This document shows positions 53,073 to 62,832 of a DNA stretch of 64,000 nucleotides, piece after piece. The DNA lies in assembly GCF_006546935.1 (NCBI RefSeq), contig NZ_SMDN01000003.1, positions 1 through 64,000 on the forward strand, written 5' to 3'. The stretch is from Mycoplasmopsis mucosicanis. Its GTDB lineage: Bacteria; Bacillota_I; Bacilli_A; Mycoplasmatales; Metamycoplasmataceae. The notes beneath the pieces were generated by a model, which saw nothing but the letters and a program-made list of their open reading frames with translations, was not told the origin of the DNA and made no database searches. Numbering within the stretch: the first letter of the stretch is position 1; the number at the start of each line of letters is the position of its first letter. Position numbers and translations under genes: made by a program.

Positions 53073-53817
53073 ATTCAGGTCCTTTTTTAAATGTTATTGT
53101 GCCAAATTGCTCTTTTTGTTCAAGCACTATTTTTTGAGTTTTAACAAGAACTAAGAGTGCTAAAAAAGTTATTACAAAGTGATTCATTGTTGGTTGATTA
53201 AAAACTTGTTCAAATTTAACCTCATCATTATTCTTAAATAAATCCATTATGAAAGGCATTTGGTCTTGAGGTGTAAGGTGGAAATGTTCAAGTTTTGTTT
53301 TTCTTAATTGAATTGCATATGTTCTTTCGAACATTTTTCTTAAGACAGTGATTAGTTTAAGTGGATTTGATTGGCCATCAAGTTGAGTTTTGTCATCGTC
53401 AATTAAAAATGGTTCAATATCGCTTGGAGTTTTGATAAAAATATCACCTCTAGCCGCTTCGCGTTCACGCAATGTTTTGGAAATTTCTTTGAATTGCTGG
53501 TATTCATAAAGACGACGTAAAATTTCTCGTTTGTCTTCTTCAATTTCTGGTTTTTCTTCAGGTGTGTATAACATCATTTTTGTTTTGAGTGCTAGAAGTG
53601 TAGCAGCCATAACTAGATATTCACCAGCAAGATCGATTTCATTGTCTTGTAAATTTTGAATAATTTCAAGATAAGCACTCGCTAACTGAGCAACATCAAC
53701 GTCCATTATGTCTTTATGTTTATCTTGAACCAATGCCAACAATAGATCAAGAGGTCCATCAAAATTATCAATATTTATTTTGAATTTTTCTTCATCGTTT
53801 AAGTATAAATTACTCAT
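53062..53817 (-). CDS. scpA: Segregation and condensation protein ScpA
   Basis: 251 aa kleisin. INIDNFDGPLDLLLALVQDK is the N-terminal Smc-neck-binding signature, followed by EYLVMAATLLALKTKMMLY. The C-terminal winged helix binds the Smc head. Overlaps plsC by 8 bases, forming acpS-plsC-scpA-scpB. Confidence 0.94.
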   Translation of the reverse strand: MSNLYLNDEEKFKINIDNFDGPLDLLLALVQDKHKDIMDVDVAQLASAYLEIIQNLQDNEIDLAGEYLVMAATLLALKTKMMLYTPEEKPEIEEDKREILRRLYEYQQFKEISKTLREREAARGDIFIKTPSDIEPFLIDDDKTQLDGQSNPLKLITVLRKMFERTYAIQLRKTKLEHFHLTPQDQMPFIMDLFKNNDEVKFEQVFNQPTMNHFVITFLALLVLVKTQKIVLEQKEQFGTITFKKGPEYEK

Positions 53818-54553
53818 TTTTCAATACCTTTTCTATAGATTCTTTGACTTTGTTTGCTATTGATTGACGTTCCATTTTGATGAATTCAACAGGTTTTAAT
53901 GATTTTAAGAATTCAACTTTTATTATTAATTTTTTGTGTCTGTGTTTATTTAGCGCATCACGAGTATCGGAAATTGCAACTGGAACAATAGGTAAATAAT
54001 GTGATTGAGCAACTGCAACTGCACCACCTTTAAATTCGCCTAAACCATCTTCTTTAATTCTAGTGCCTTCCGGAAATACTACTCCATAAGTTTTTTTTGT
54101 TTTTACAAAGTCGCCTAGTTTTTTGATTGCTAATACAGACTGACGTGGATTTGCACGGTTGATAAATACTGTGTCAATTAATTCTAATGTGTTTCTAACA
54201 ATTCTTCTTTTTTGTAACTCTATTTTTGCTAAAAAAGTAGCAATTTTATTTCCACCTTGACGTGAATAATCTTTCTTTTCCAAAGCAGCAATTATTAGTA
54301 ATGGATCAATATTTGATTTATGATTTGGCATCAAAATTGCTGGCGCTTTTGGTAGATTTTCAAGACCACTAACATCAACTTTTACATTGAAATATCACAA
54401 TAATTGCTTAACCCTTTTGAGTAAATAATCACTTCTTCTTTGAAGCGGAAATTCATCATTTAGACGTCGATACTTTCTAGCGTTTGCATTTAATCTTCAC
54501 ATACATCAAAGAAAATGTCATCAAAGAAAGATCATTTTAAAAGTAAAACTCAT
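53810..54553 (-). CDS. plsC: 1-acyl-sn-glycerol-3-phosphate acyltransferase
   Basis: 247 aa. N-terminal segment rich in Trp, all coded by TGA (FLWWHFLWCMW), is a membrane anchor. Acyltransferase motifs NHKSNID (HX4D) and FPEGTR are clear. It makes phosphatidate, working near AcpS/ACP. Start 54553 follows AAAGGAG; the MMPNHKSN ATG would remove the anchor and is rejected. Confidence 0.92.
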
Positions 54554-54564
54554 AACACTCCTTT

Positions 54565-54891
54565 TTAATTTGAAACAAAAGCAATCAGCAAGTCACCTTC
54601 ATGAGAGGTTGAAATTGCATAATTTTTATACGTTCATTTTTTGTCTATTTTTTGAATGGTAATTTTATTGAAGTTGCTTAGTGAATTATTTGCTTTAAAT
54701 AAAGCTTCCTTAATTGCTCATAAACTTGCTAAATATGTTGCTTTATCAACTTGTTTTTCTAATTCTGCTACTTCTTCTGGTGAACAAAATCTCTTTATAA
54801 AGTTTAATTCACAATTCTCAAAACGGCTAATTGTTGTTATATCTACACCAATTTGCCGTTTTGAAAACTTATTTTTCTTCAAAAAAATCAT
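54565..54891 (-). CDS. acpS: Holo-[acyl-carrier-protein] synthase
   Basis: 108 aa. IGVDITTISRF (metal Asp), KRFCSPEEVAELEKQ, and ASLWAIKEALFKAN (with catalytic Glu and Lys) define AcpS. Attaches 4'-phosphopantetheine to ACP (44411). TATAAT at 54903-54898 lies six bases before the ATG with no ribosome site: leaderless. Followed by plsC after 11 bases. Confidence 0.9.
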
Positions 54892-55037
54892 AAATTAATT
54901 ATATTATTCAATTTTAATATATAACTTAAATTTTAATTTTAATATTAATAAAAGAATATAAAATTAATCAAAATCACACTGATTTAATAATTTTTTCCTT
55001 TTTATGGAGTTATGTTTCATTTTGTTTAATATTAAGC

Positions 55038-55523
55038 ATGAATAAAAATCGCGGAATGTTATTAGAAAAAATTATCAATCAAACAATCTCGTATTATGAC
55101 AAAAATAATTTAGCTTTGATTGAAAAGAAGTCTTTGCCAGTGAAATTTCAAAAGATTTCAGACAAAAAAGATTTGATTAATGCTTATGTTTTTAAAAAGA
55201 GTACAGTAGATTATATAGGTTGTGTAAACGGTAGTTTTGTTGCTTTTGAGGCCAAAACGACAAATGAAAATCGGCTTCCATCAAGCAATATTTTAAGTCA
55301 TCAGATTGAATATTTGAAGAGAGTTTATGAACAAGGAGGAATAGCTTTTTTTATAGTACTTTTTTCTAATGTTGATGAGTTTTATTTAGTGAAAGCCAGT
55401 TATTTTGCAGAGCATTGAAAAAAATCCTGATCATATGAAGAAATAAAAAATACTGGATATGAAATTGAACTTACATATCCAGGAATTATTGATTTTTTAC
55501 CTTACTTAAGCAATTTTACTTAG
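55038..55523 (+). CDS. recU: Holliday junction resolvase RecU
   Basis: 161 aa with two TGA=Trp. NRGMLLEKIINQTISYY (conserved RG-x3-E), KSTVDYIGCVNGSFVAFEAK (D-x(n)-E-x-K nuclease core) and HQIEYLKRVYEQGGIAFFIV match RecU. Resolves recombination intermediates. Eight bases overlap the convergent hup gene. A TAATAT box six bases before the ATG suggests leaderless mRNA. Confidence 0.92.
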
Positions 55524-55794
55524 AGTTAATTGCTTCTTTTAAGTATTTTGAAGATTTAAATTTAATAGCTTTTTTAGCAGGTGTTAGTGTTTTTGCTTTT
55601 GTGAATGGATTTATCGATTCACGAGCAGCTCTTTCAACTGTTTCAAAAGTTCCGAGAGTGCTTAATTGAACTTTTTCACCTTTAGCTAAATTATCTTGTA
55701 ATACATAGATGAATTTGTCGAAAAACTCACTTGCATTTCTAACTGGAACATTCATTAATTCTGCTATTTCAGCAACAAATTCTTTTTTTGTCAT
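55516..55794 (-). CDS. hup: DNA-binding protein HU
   Basis: 92 aa. MTKKEFVAEIAELMNVPVRN, VQLSTLGTFETVERAARESI and NPFTKAKTLTPAKKAIKFKS fit HU. The arm residue NPFTK replaces NPRTG. The start at 55794 after AGGAG is preferred to the longer frame from 55878, whose extra residues are not HU-like and cover the palindrome repeat. Confidence 0.94.
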   Translation of the reverse strand: MTKKEFVAEIAELMNVPVRNASEFFDKFIYVLQDNLAKGEKVQLSTLGTFETVERAARESINPFTKAKTLTPAKKAIKFKSSKYLKEAINSK

Positions 55795-55865
55795 TTTTCT
55801 CCTAGTAATTAATTTATATTGAAAATATTTTAGTATGAAATGTAAAAAACACCAAGATATTTTGT

Positions 55866-55900
55866 TTTTTACACACATTTTTGAGTAGTTTTGGTAAAAA
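55866..55900 (-). repeat. Dispersed intergenic palindrome, copy 6
   Basis: Reads ACCAAAACTACTCAAAAATG then TGTGTAAAAAA on the minus strand. It sits between the der stop and the hup start, in the probable hup promoter region. Confidence 0.65.
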
Positions 55901-55913
55901 TAACCACAAAAAA

Positions 55914-57224
55914 TTACTCAAGACCTGATTTATTCTTAAATATAAGTTTTAGCGGGCAACCTGTAAAATCTATCATTTGTCTCAATTGGTTTTCTAAAAA
56001 TCTTTGATAACTTCAATGAAGAAACTTCTTGTTGTTTACATAAAAAACAAATGTTGGAATTTTTGCGTCTGTGTATTTACGAGCAAAATAGATATTTAGT
56101 CTTCCACCATTATATGGTTGAGCAGGTTGAATTAACTGTGTTTCTCTAATTAAATTTGACAACAATGATGGTTTTATATCACGTTCAAGGTTGTTTTTTA
56201 CTTGTAATATTGTGTCTATTAGTTTGTTAATTCTTTGTTTATGGAGCACTGAAATAAAGCAAAAAGGTACTCAAGGCACAAAATGGAATTTGTTTCTCAT
56301 ATTTTTTTCAAAATTGCTCATTGTATTAGTTTCTTTTGTAATCAAATCTCATTTATTTACAACAACAATAATCGGTTTTTGGTTTTCCAATGCATAACCA
56401 ATTATTCTTGAGTCAAAATGACTTAATTCTCTTGATGAATCAATCATTATTAAAGATAAATCTGATTCCTCAAGTGCTGAAATAGCTCGCATTAATGCAT
56501 ATTTATCAACAGCATCAATTATTTTTGATTTTTTTATAATACCAGCCGTATCGACAATTTCAAATGTATGGTCTTGAATTTTTACTAGAGTTTTAACTGC
56601 ATCTCGAGTTGTGCCTGCAATATCACTTACTATTGAACGTTGCTCGCCTGAAAGAAGGTTTAAAAGCGAACTTTTTCCTGAATTTGGACGGCCTATTATT
56701 GAAAGTCTAAAGTTTTTTTGGCTTTTTTGGTCATCTAAATGTAAATTTGCTAAACACTCATCTAGTACATCACCGACACCATGACCATGCTGAGCACTAA
56801 TTTTAAAAATATTGTCAACTCCAAGTGAGTATCATTCTCAATTAAAATTGTCAGGGTTATCAAGTTTATTGGCTGCTACAACGACAGGTTTTCCACTTTT
56901 TTGCAGCATACTTAAAATCATTTGGTCATCATTAGTAATTTCACTAGAACCATCAACCATAAAAATAATAACATTGGCCTCTTCAATAGCGATTGATGCT
57001 TGCAATCTTATTTGTTCCTGAAAAGGACGATTTTCAATTTCAATACCACCAGTATCAATAATTTTTATTTCTTTACCGCCTCACTCAAAGGTTTCATAAA
57101 GTCGATCACGAGTAACACCAGGTTCATCATAAGTTATTGAACTTTTTTTGCCAATTAATCTATTAAATAGAGTACTTTTTCCAACATTTGGCTTTCCAAT
57201 TATTGCAATTACATTATTTCTCAT
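55914..57224 (-). CDS. der: Ribosome biogenesis GTPase Der (EngA)
   Basis: 436 aa with TGA=Trp. Two tandem G domains: [26 protein letters not shown]; and [25 protein letters not shown]-terminal KH-like domain with [20 protein letters not shown] followed by FVFYVNN. Essential for 50S assembly. Starts inside the last 11 bases of cmk. Confidence 0.96.
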
Positions 57225-57891
57225 CAGCTTTTACCTTGATTTTTCTTATTATTTCTTCAACAACTTCTTCAAATGACATGTGTGTGCAATCAATAACTTG
57301 TGCATCTTCAACAATTTTTAAGGGGTCATTTTTTCTTGATGAATCTCGGAGGTCTCGTGCTTCAACATCGGCTAAAACTTCATAAAAATCAGTGTTATAT
57401 CCAAGTTCTAAGTTTTGTAAAATTCTTCTTCTTGCTCTTTCAGGAGCACTAGCAGTCAAATATATTTTCAACTCTGCATAAGGCATAATTCGATAAGTTG
57501 TGTCTCGGCCATCCATAATGTAACCTTTATTTGCTTTGGTGATTTTTTGAACAAAATCAACAACATATTGACGAACTTTTTTATAAACAGCAATGTTTGA
57601 AGAAATTTTTGAGATAATGTCTGCACGAATTAGCGATGTAATGTCTTTGTTTTTGAGATAAATTTTTTGCTGATTATCAAGATGAATTTGCAAAAATTCA
57701 TCATTTAATATTTTATTGACCTCTAACTCATTTTCATAATCAATTCCTAATTCATTGACCACATATGCAATAGCTCGATATACACTTCCCGAACTTATAA
57801 AAGTGTAATTTATTCGTCTAGCTACTTCTTGTGAGACTGTTGATTTTCCTGCACCTGAAGGTCCATCAATTGCGACATTTATCTTTTTCAT
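57214..57891 (-). CDS. cmk: Cytidylate kinase
   Basis: 225 aa. P-loop [51 protein letters not shown] and [14 protein letters not shown]. In the usual DGRDIGT motif the sequence is DGRDTTY. Phosphorylates CMP and dCMP. Operon cmk-der, a common pairing. Confidence 0.96.
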   Translation of the reverse strand: MKKINVAIDGPSGAGKSTVSQEVARRINYTFISSGSVYRAIAYVVNELGIDYENELEVNKILNDEFLQIHLDNQQKIYLKNKDITSLIRADIISKISSNIAVYKKVRQYVVDFVQKITKANKGYIMDGRDTTYRIMPYAELKIYLTASAPERARRRILQNLELGYNTDFYEVLADVEARDLRDSSRKNDPLKIVEDAQVIDCTHMSFEEVVEEIIRKIKVKADEK

Positions 57892-57905
57892 ATTACCCCT
57901 TAATT

Positions 57906-58376
57906 TTAGAATTTTACTTTATTAATTACTATTTCAGATGTTTCAGAAAGAGTTAATGTATCTTCTGAATTGAATCTAGAGTCTAAACCTAAATCAATAT
58001 TATTGTTGTATTGCATTTCGATTGCATTTTCTTCTATTAATTTTGATAGCGTTTTGTGCTGAAATGAAATTGATTTAAAAAAATTTTTTCCTTTTGTTTG
58101 CGTCATAAAGTTGAGAGCATCGAACGAATTTTTGAGAGAAATTCAATAATTTTTATTCAAAAATGATTGTTTATGAACTTTATCAAAATTAAATTCGGGT
58201 GCTGATACTTCATCAAAAAATGATTCAAAATTTGCATTTGGTTTTAACTTCATAAAGTCAACAACATCATTCTCAAGTTCTTTGTTTGCTTTTAAAAGAG
58301 AGTTAAATAAACTTTTGGAATCATAACCTTTATTTGGAAATATTTCATCAATATTCAAAACATTTTTTCGCTTCAT
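57906..58376 (-). CDS. Unknown small protein upstream of cmk
   Basis: 156 aa in one frame with a TGA=Trp in the middle. No signal peptide, membrane segment or known motif. Acidic and Asn/Phe/Lys-rich, with a possible helical N-terminal half and a Ser/Glu/Thr-rich tail (NSEDTLTLSETSEIVINKV). It lies 14 bases before cmk on the same strand and is therefore likely co-transcribed with cmk-der. Confidence 0.65.
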
Positions 58377-58407
58377 TATTTAATTATATAAATATATTTA
58401 AATTTAA

Positions 58408-58433
58408 ATAAAAAATGCCTATAAAGGCATTAT
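58408..58433 (-). terminator. dnaJ terminator
   Basis: Stem AATGCCT/AGGCATT with loop TTAT then TTTTTATTT on the minus strand; overlaps the stop codon. Confidence 0.8.
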
Positions 58434-59518
58434 TTAAATTGTTTTATGAAATCATAATTTGTTGTGTCTTTGTATTCTTCAAGATTTTTTGATAATTTAG
58501 ACATATCTGAATTTGATAAATTAGGGATTACAACTTTTAAAATTATTTTTAAATCACCACTTCGACCACTTCTTCGAACACCTTTGTTGCTCAAAACTAA
58601 TGTTTTACCGTTTTGGTAGCTTCTTCTTAATTTAATTGTTTCATTTCCATAAGGTGTAGGCACAATCACTTCTTTTTCACAAATAATATCAATAAATGAG
58701 ACTGGATATTCTAGAAAAATTGTTAATCCATCACGTTGGAAATGTGAGTGAGGTTTAACATTAAGTTCGATGTATAAATCACCTGATGCTCCACCATTAG
58801 TTCCTTTAGCTCCATAACCAGTGATTTTGATTCTATCTCCAGTTTCGCTTCCTGGTTGAACATTAAATGTGATAACTTTTTGTTTTTTGACGTAAATTTG
58901 GCCCTTACATGTCTTACATTTGTTTTTAATTACTTGACCTTTTCCTTGACAATTATTACATGTTGTTGCAGTATTTATAACACCAAAAGGTGTTCTTTGT
59001 TGAACGTTTGTTTGTCCGCTTCCTCTACATTGATTACAAGTAATAATATCTGACTCTGATGCAGCTCCAGTTCCTTCACAATCTGAACATGCTTCTCATT
59101 TTTCAAGATTTTGTTTAATTTCATCACCCTTGATTGCTTGCTCAAAAGTGATGTTGATTTTGTACAACAAGTCATCACCACGTCGCGGTTTTGTACTTCT
59201 TGAACTGCTAAATCCACCAAATCCACTAAAGATATTGCTAAAGATATCTCCAAAACCGCCAAAGCCACCTTCAAAATCACCAAAATTAAAGCCTTGAGAT
59301 CCTTCTTCAGATCCAAACTGGTCATAATTTGCTCTTTTTTGCTTGTCGCTTAAAACATCGTATGCTTGATTTAGCTCCTGCATTTTTTGATCACTTGTGC
59401 CGTCTTTTAGTTTGTCAGGGTGATATTTCATTGCTAGCTTTCTATAAGCAGCTTTTATTTCTTTGTCAGTAGCGTCGCGCGATACACCTAAAATTTCATA
59501 ATAATCTTTTTTACTCAT
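58430..59518 (-). CDS. dnaJ: Chaperone DnaJ
   Basis: 362 aa. J domain with [20 protein letters not shown] and HPD, Gly/Phe-rich linker, four zinc-finger repeats ([31 protein letters not shown]) and C-terminal substrate-binding domains. The last zinc repeat lacks its final Gly. Partner of DnaK, not present here. Start at MSKKDYYEI (59518); the ATG eight codons earlier falls within the operator. A CIRCE element overlaps its promoter region. Confidence 0.96.
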
Positions 59519-59528
59519 AATAAATATT

Positions 59529-59555
59529 TTAGCACAAAACATATTAGAGTGCTAA
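59529..59555 (-). promoter_or_regulatory. CIRCE operator (HrcA binding site)
   Basis: TTAGCACTC-N9-TTGTGCTAA on the minus strand, against the consensus TTAGCACTC-N9-GAGTGCTAA. Seven of nine right-arm bases are kept. Located 11 bases upstream of the dnaJ start codon, so heat-shock control by HrcA is likely. Confidence 0.85.
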
Positions 59556-59587
59556 TATAAAATTATAATATTTTAATGTGATAATTT

Positions 59588-59623
59588 TGACCAAAAGTAC
59601 TCATAAACGTGTAAATAAGTAAA
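59588..59623 (+). repeat. Dispersed intergenic palindrome, copy 7
   Basis: GACCAAAAGTACTCATAAAC then GTGTAAATAAGTAAAA, one base before the stop codon of the YihY-like gene. Right arm partly degenerate. Confidence 0.65.
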
Positions 59624-59624
59624 A

Positions 59625-60683
59625 TTACACCTTAATGATTCAGAAATTTCTTTTGGCTGTTGTGTATGAAGAATAATAAGTTTTGTAATATGCCTCGTTA
59701 ATTATAATGCCTAGAAAAATGAAATATGATAGCGAAGATACAAACAAAGCTAAATAAATAAAAGCACCTACAATACCATAGTTTTTATAATAATTTCCAT
59801 TAGAAATCAAATGACCAAAAACACTAATAAAAACTAAATTAGGTAGAGTTGTGATTAAAACACCTGGTAATACTGAAGTGAGTGGATTTTTAAAACTTGG
59901 AGTAAGTTTATATATCAATATAAATCCAATGTATAAAAATATAAACAAATATATATCAAAAGATATGTAGAAGAAAATATTCTTACCTGTATTGGTGCTT
60001 ATTTTAGGATTAATATAATTAAAAAATGATACATAAAATAAAGCCATTATAAAAATATATAAACTGATACCTATAACAATAAAAAAACCTCGTAGTCTAT
60101 TTAAAAAGAAATTTCCTAAGGATTCGTGTTTATAAACATAATTTTGCAAGTAAATAAATCGTCCTCAACCACTTGAGCCAATTCAAGTTGAAGTAATTAA
60201 CAAAAACGCGATTGCAGTGTAGTTTGCACTTTTCGAAAAACCTGTTTTAAAGTTTAAACTTAGGACATTTTCAGCTCCAGGGATAATTCTGTGCATAATT
60301 TCATTTATGAATGTTTTGCTAAACGTCTCGGGCAATAGATTCATTAAAAAAACAACAATTGTAAGTATTGGCACAAATGAAATTAGGAAATAAAATGCGA
60401 GTGATATAGAAACAAAAACTGAGTCCTTTGCATTGAATTTTGAGTATGTTCGGTCAATTAGTTCATCTGTTTTACTCTTGTTTTGTCATACTGCACGGGG
60501 TGTTGAGATAAGCAAAATAATTCGAATAAAAAACTTGATGACTTTTTCATAAATTCATCAATCATTGTTTTCGTTTGGAATAACACTCTTGCTTATTGAA
60601 GATTTTCGAATAGCTTTTCTGTAAGCTTTATTCATTTTTTTGATTTTTAAGCCAGTGTAGATATGTTCAGATTTTTTGTCCAT
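59625..60683 (-). CDS. YihY/UPF0761-family membrane protein
   Basis: 352 aa with many TGA=Trp. Cytosolic N-terminal part of about 80 residues, then about six membrane segments. SVFVSISLAFYFLISFVPIL and the conserved WIGSSGWGRF (normally ...S.g...l...lN) plus VPGVLITT-like (LPGVLITTLPNLVF) fit the YihY family, once misnamed RNase BN. Exact function unknown. Confidence 0.82.
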
Positions 60684-60723
60684 CTAATAAAATGATATAT
60701 AAAATATACAAAATTATTAATAA

Positions 60724-62007
60724 TTAAGTAAATGTAACTTCACTAATCACAATTCATGTTGGTATAAAAATTATTGATGCAAGTGTTGAAAGCGCAGAAG
60801 CGCGAGCAGTGAAATGCGGTGCTTGATTATGTGAAAGTGAAAGCGATGTTGGTACTGCACCAGGTGGAGTTGAAAAGATAACGACAATTGAAAGACCTGT
60901 GATTTTATCAATATGACCAGAATTATTTAACGCCTTTAAAATACCTAAGATTATTGCAGGCATTACAATAATTTTTATTATTGTATAAATTCATGCTCAT
61001 TTGTCTGAAAAAACATGTTTAAGTTTGCTTTCGCCCATTTTCATTCCAACACTAAACCAGACAATTGGAGTACAAATAGCAGCAATCATATTGGCTACAT
61101 TGAAAACAAATGGAATTGTTGTTGAAAAATTCATATAACCACTAGGAGCAAGATTAGTTTTTGTATAGAGGTTCTGAGCAAAGTTATAAATATATCTTTC
61201 ATTGTTTTGGTCTATATAGATACGTTGAAACCATAAGCCATAATTTGCGTATTTTTCGACAACAATTTCACCATTTTGTGTTGCTATATTAATTGGTTTA
61301 TTAAGCATTACTTCATGTGCACCTAAAGATGGAATGAGTTGCAATAGTCACAAAACAAAACCAAAAAAAGTAATTAAAAGTGTAGGATTTGTCAGCATTA
61401 CTTTCATATTTTTCTTGAAATTTTGCTTACTTGATTTCATACCAGTTAGCACTATAAAACCATATGTATAAAGAAAAATACGTTGAGGAAAATTATAAAT
61501 GCTAGCACTAATTATTGCATTTGATTGATGCGGCGTACCTTTATAAAATTCAGCTAAAACCGGAAGTCCAAATGTTGTAGTCATACCGAAAACCAGTAGC
61601 ATAAACATTACCATAACTCTTTGTTGCGGAATATCGCCATCTGTTTTTGCTGAAAGAGTACCTAATACAGAGTTTGAGTTAGCATTCTTTATAAATGCTG
61701 GTATTTTGTGTTGAAATTTTGATCAAATTCAAGCCAAAAAACACAAGACACCATGCATTACAAAGGAAATAAGTATTATTCATGCTTGTTGCTTAAGCAA
61801 TTCAATTGTCATAGAAGACATAAATCCTCTAAAAGCAATAGCAGGTAAGGAAACTTCGAGAACAAGTTTACTAAATGCTGGTATTCATGTCTTGTTGAAG
61901 ATTCTTTTCTTAACGAATAAAAAACCTAAACTGATCAATAAAATGCTTGCTACACATATACCAATTAAATTTGAATTTGTTATTGTAGCCTTAAAAACAC
62001 TACTCAT
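60724..62007 (-). CDS. AEC-family (auxin efflux carrier) permease
   Basis: 427 aa, about ten membrane segments. N-terminal GICVASILLISLGFLFVKKR and SLPAIAFRGFMS; C-terminal WFSVGMKMGESKL and KIIVMPAIILGILKA plus STPPGAVPTSLSLSHNQ resemble the AEC family, which exports or imports organic anions such as malate or lactate. A periplasmic loop of about 70 residues (position 240-310) is unusual. Several TGA=Trp. Confidence 0.82.
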
Positions 62008-62048
62008 AAATTTAATTTTACATTTTTTTGATTTATTAACTCATAAAT

Positions 62049-62085
62049 TTCCCAAATATACTCAAAAATGTGTATATTTGTAAAT
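62049..62085 (+). repeat. Dispersed intergenic palindrome, copy 8
   Basis: TCCCAAATATACTCAAAAAT-like core, then GTGTATATTTGTAAATT. Between the AEC start and the rpiB terminator. Confidence 0.7.
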
Positions 62086-62103
62086 TTTTTCTCTTTTTTT
62101 TAT

Positions 62104-62135
62104 AAAAAAAACTTGCAATATGTTTTGCAAGTTTA
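62104..62135 (-). terminator. rpiB terminator
   Basis: Stem AAACTTGCAA/TTGCAAGTTT followed by T-rich tail on the minus strand. Confidence 0.85.
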
Positions 62136-62147
62136 TTGATTAATTTA

Positions 62148-62597
62148 TTATTCGTTTAAATTTTCTATGTCATCAATTCGTTCTTGGTGTCTGCCGCCCT
62201 CATAATCAGTTTTAATATATTCATCAAGCATTTTTTCCGCTTCTTTTTCACTTAATTGACGACCACCAAAAACTAACACATTTGCATTATTATGTTGTTT
62301 TGCTAATTTTGCATCTTCAACACTTGTTACTCTTGCAGCACGAATTCCGTGATGACGATTGAGAGCATAAGAAATTCCTAACCCCGTACCACATAAACCG
62401 ATTCCAAAACATACATTATTAGATTTTATATAGTTAGCCAATTTATGTCCTTGAAGTGAATAAGATACTTTTTGAGCGTCGTTTTCAGGACCTAAATCAA
62501 CAGCCTCATAACCTAATTTTTTAACGTAGTCAACCAGTTTATTTTTTAAATCTACTGCAGCATGATCGCTTGCTAGTGCAACTATTTTTTTATCCAT
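62148..62597 (-). CDS. rpiB: Ribose-5-phosphate isomerase B
   Basis: 149 aa. VALASDHAAVDLKNKLVDYV, GIGLCGTGLGISYALNRHHG (catalytic Cys region) and NNANVLVFGGRQLS are typical of RpiB/LacAB isomerases. Interconverts ribose-5-phosphate and ribulose-5-phosphate in the pentose-phosphate route. AAGGAG ribosome site. Confidence 0.95.
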   Translation of the reverse strand: MDKKIVALASDHAAVDLKNKLVDYVKKLGYEAVDLGPENDAQKVSYSLQGHKLANYIKSNNVCFGIGLCGTGLGISYALNRHHGIRAARVTSVEDAKLAKQHNNANVLVFGGRQLSEKEAEKMLDEYIKTDYEGGRHQERIDDIENLNE

Positions 62598-62832
62598 AAT
62601 TTCTCCTTATTGATAATTATATTAAAGCTACTAAAACTCAATACATTTATTTGAGCAAATATCTAAAAAATATTATCTATAAAACCTTAATTTGAGTGAA
62701 TATGATCCTTTAAAATAGATTTGTTTCTTTACTCGAATTATTTGCAAGCCTTTAAATGTTGTCTTTTTGATACAAAAATGCTAATTTTTTCCTTTTTTAT
62801 GCTTTGTGAAGCAAAAAAGTCAAAAAGAAGTT

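Noticed and set aside
55795..55878. Longer HU reading frame from 55878
   Set aside because: Extra 28 residues are hydrophobic/aromatic, not HU-like, and they cover the palindrome copy; AGGAG sits before the ATG at 55794.
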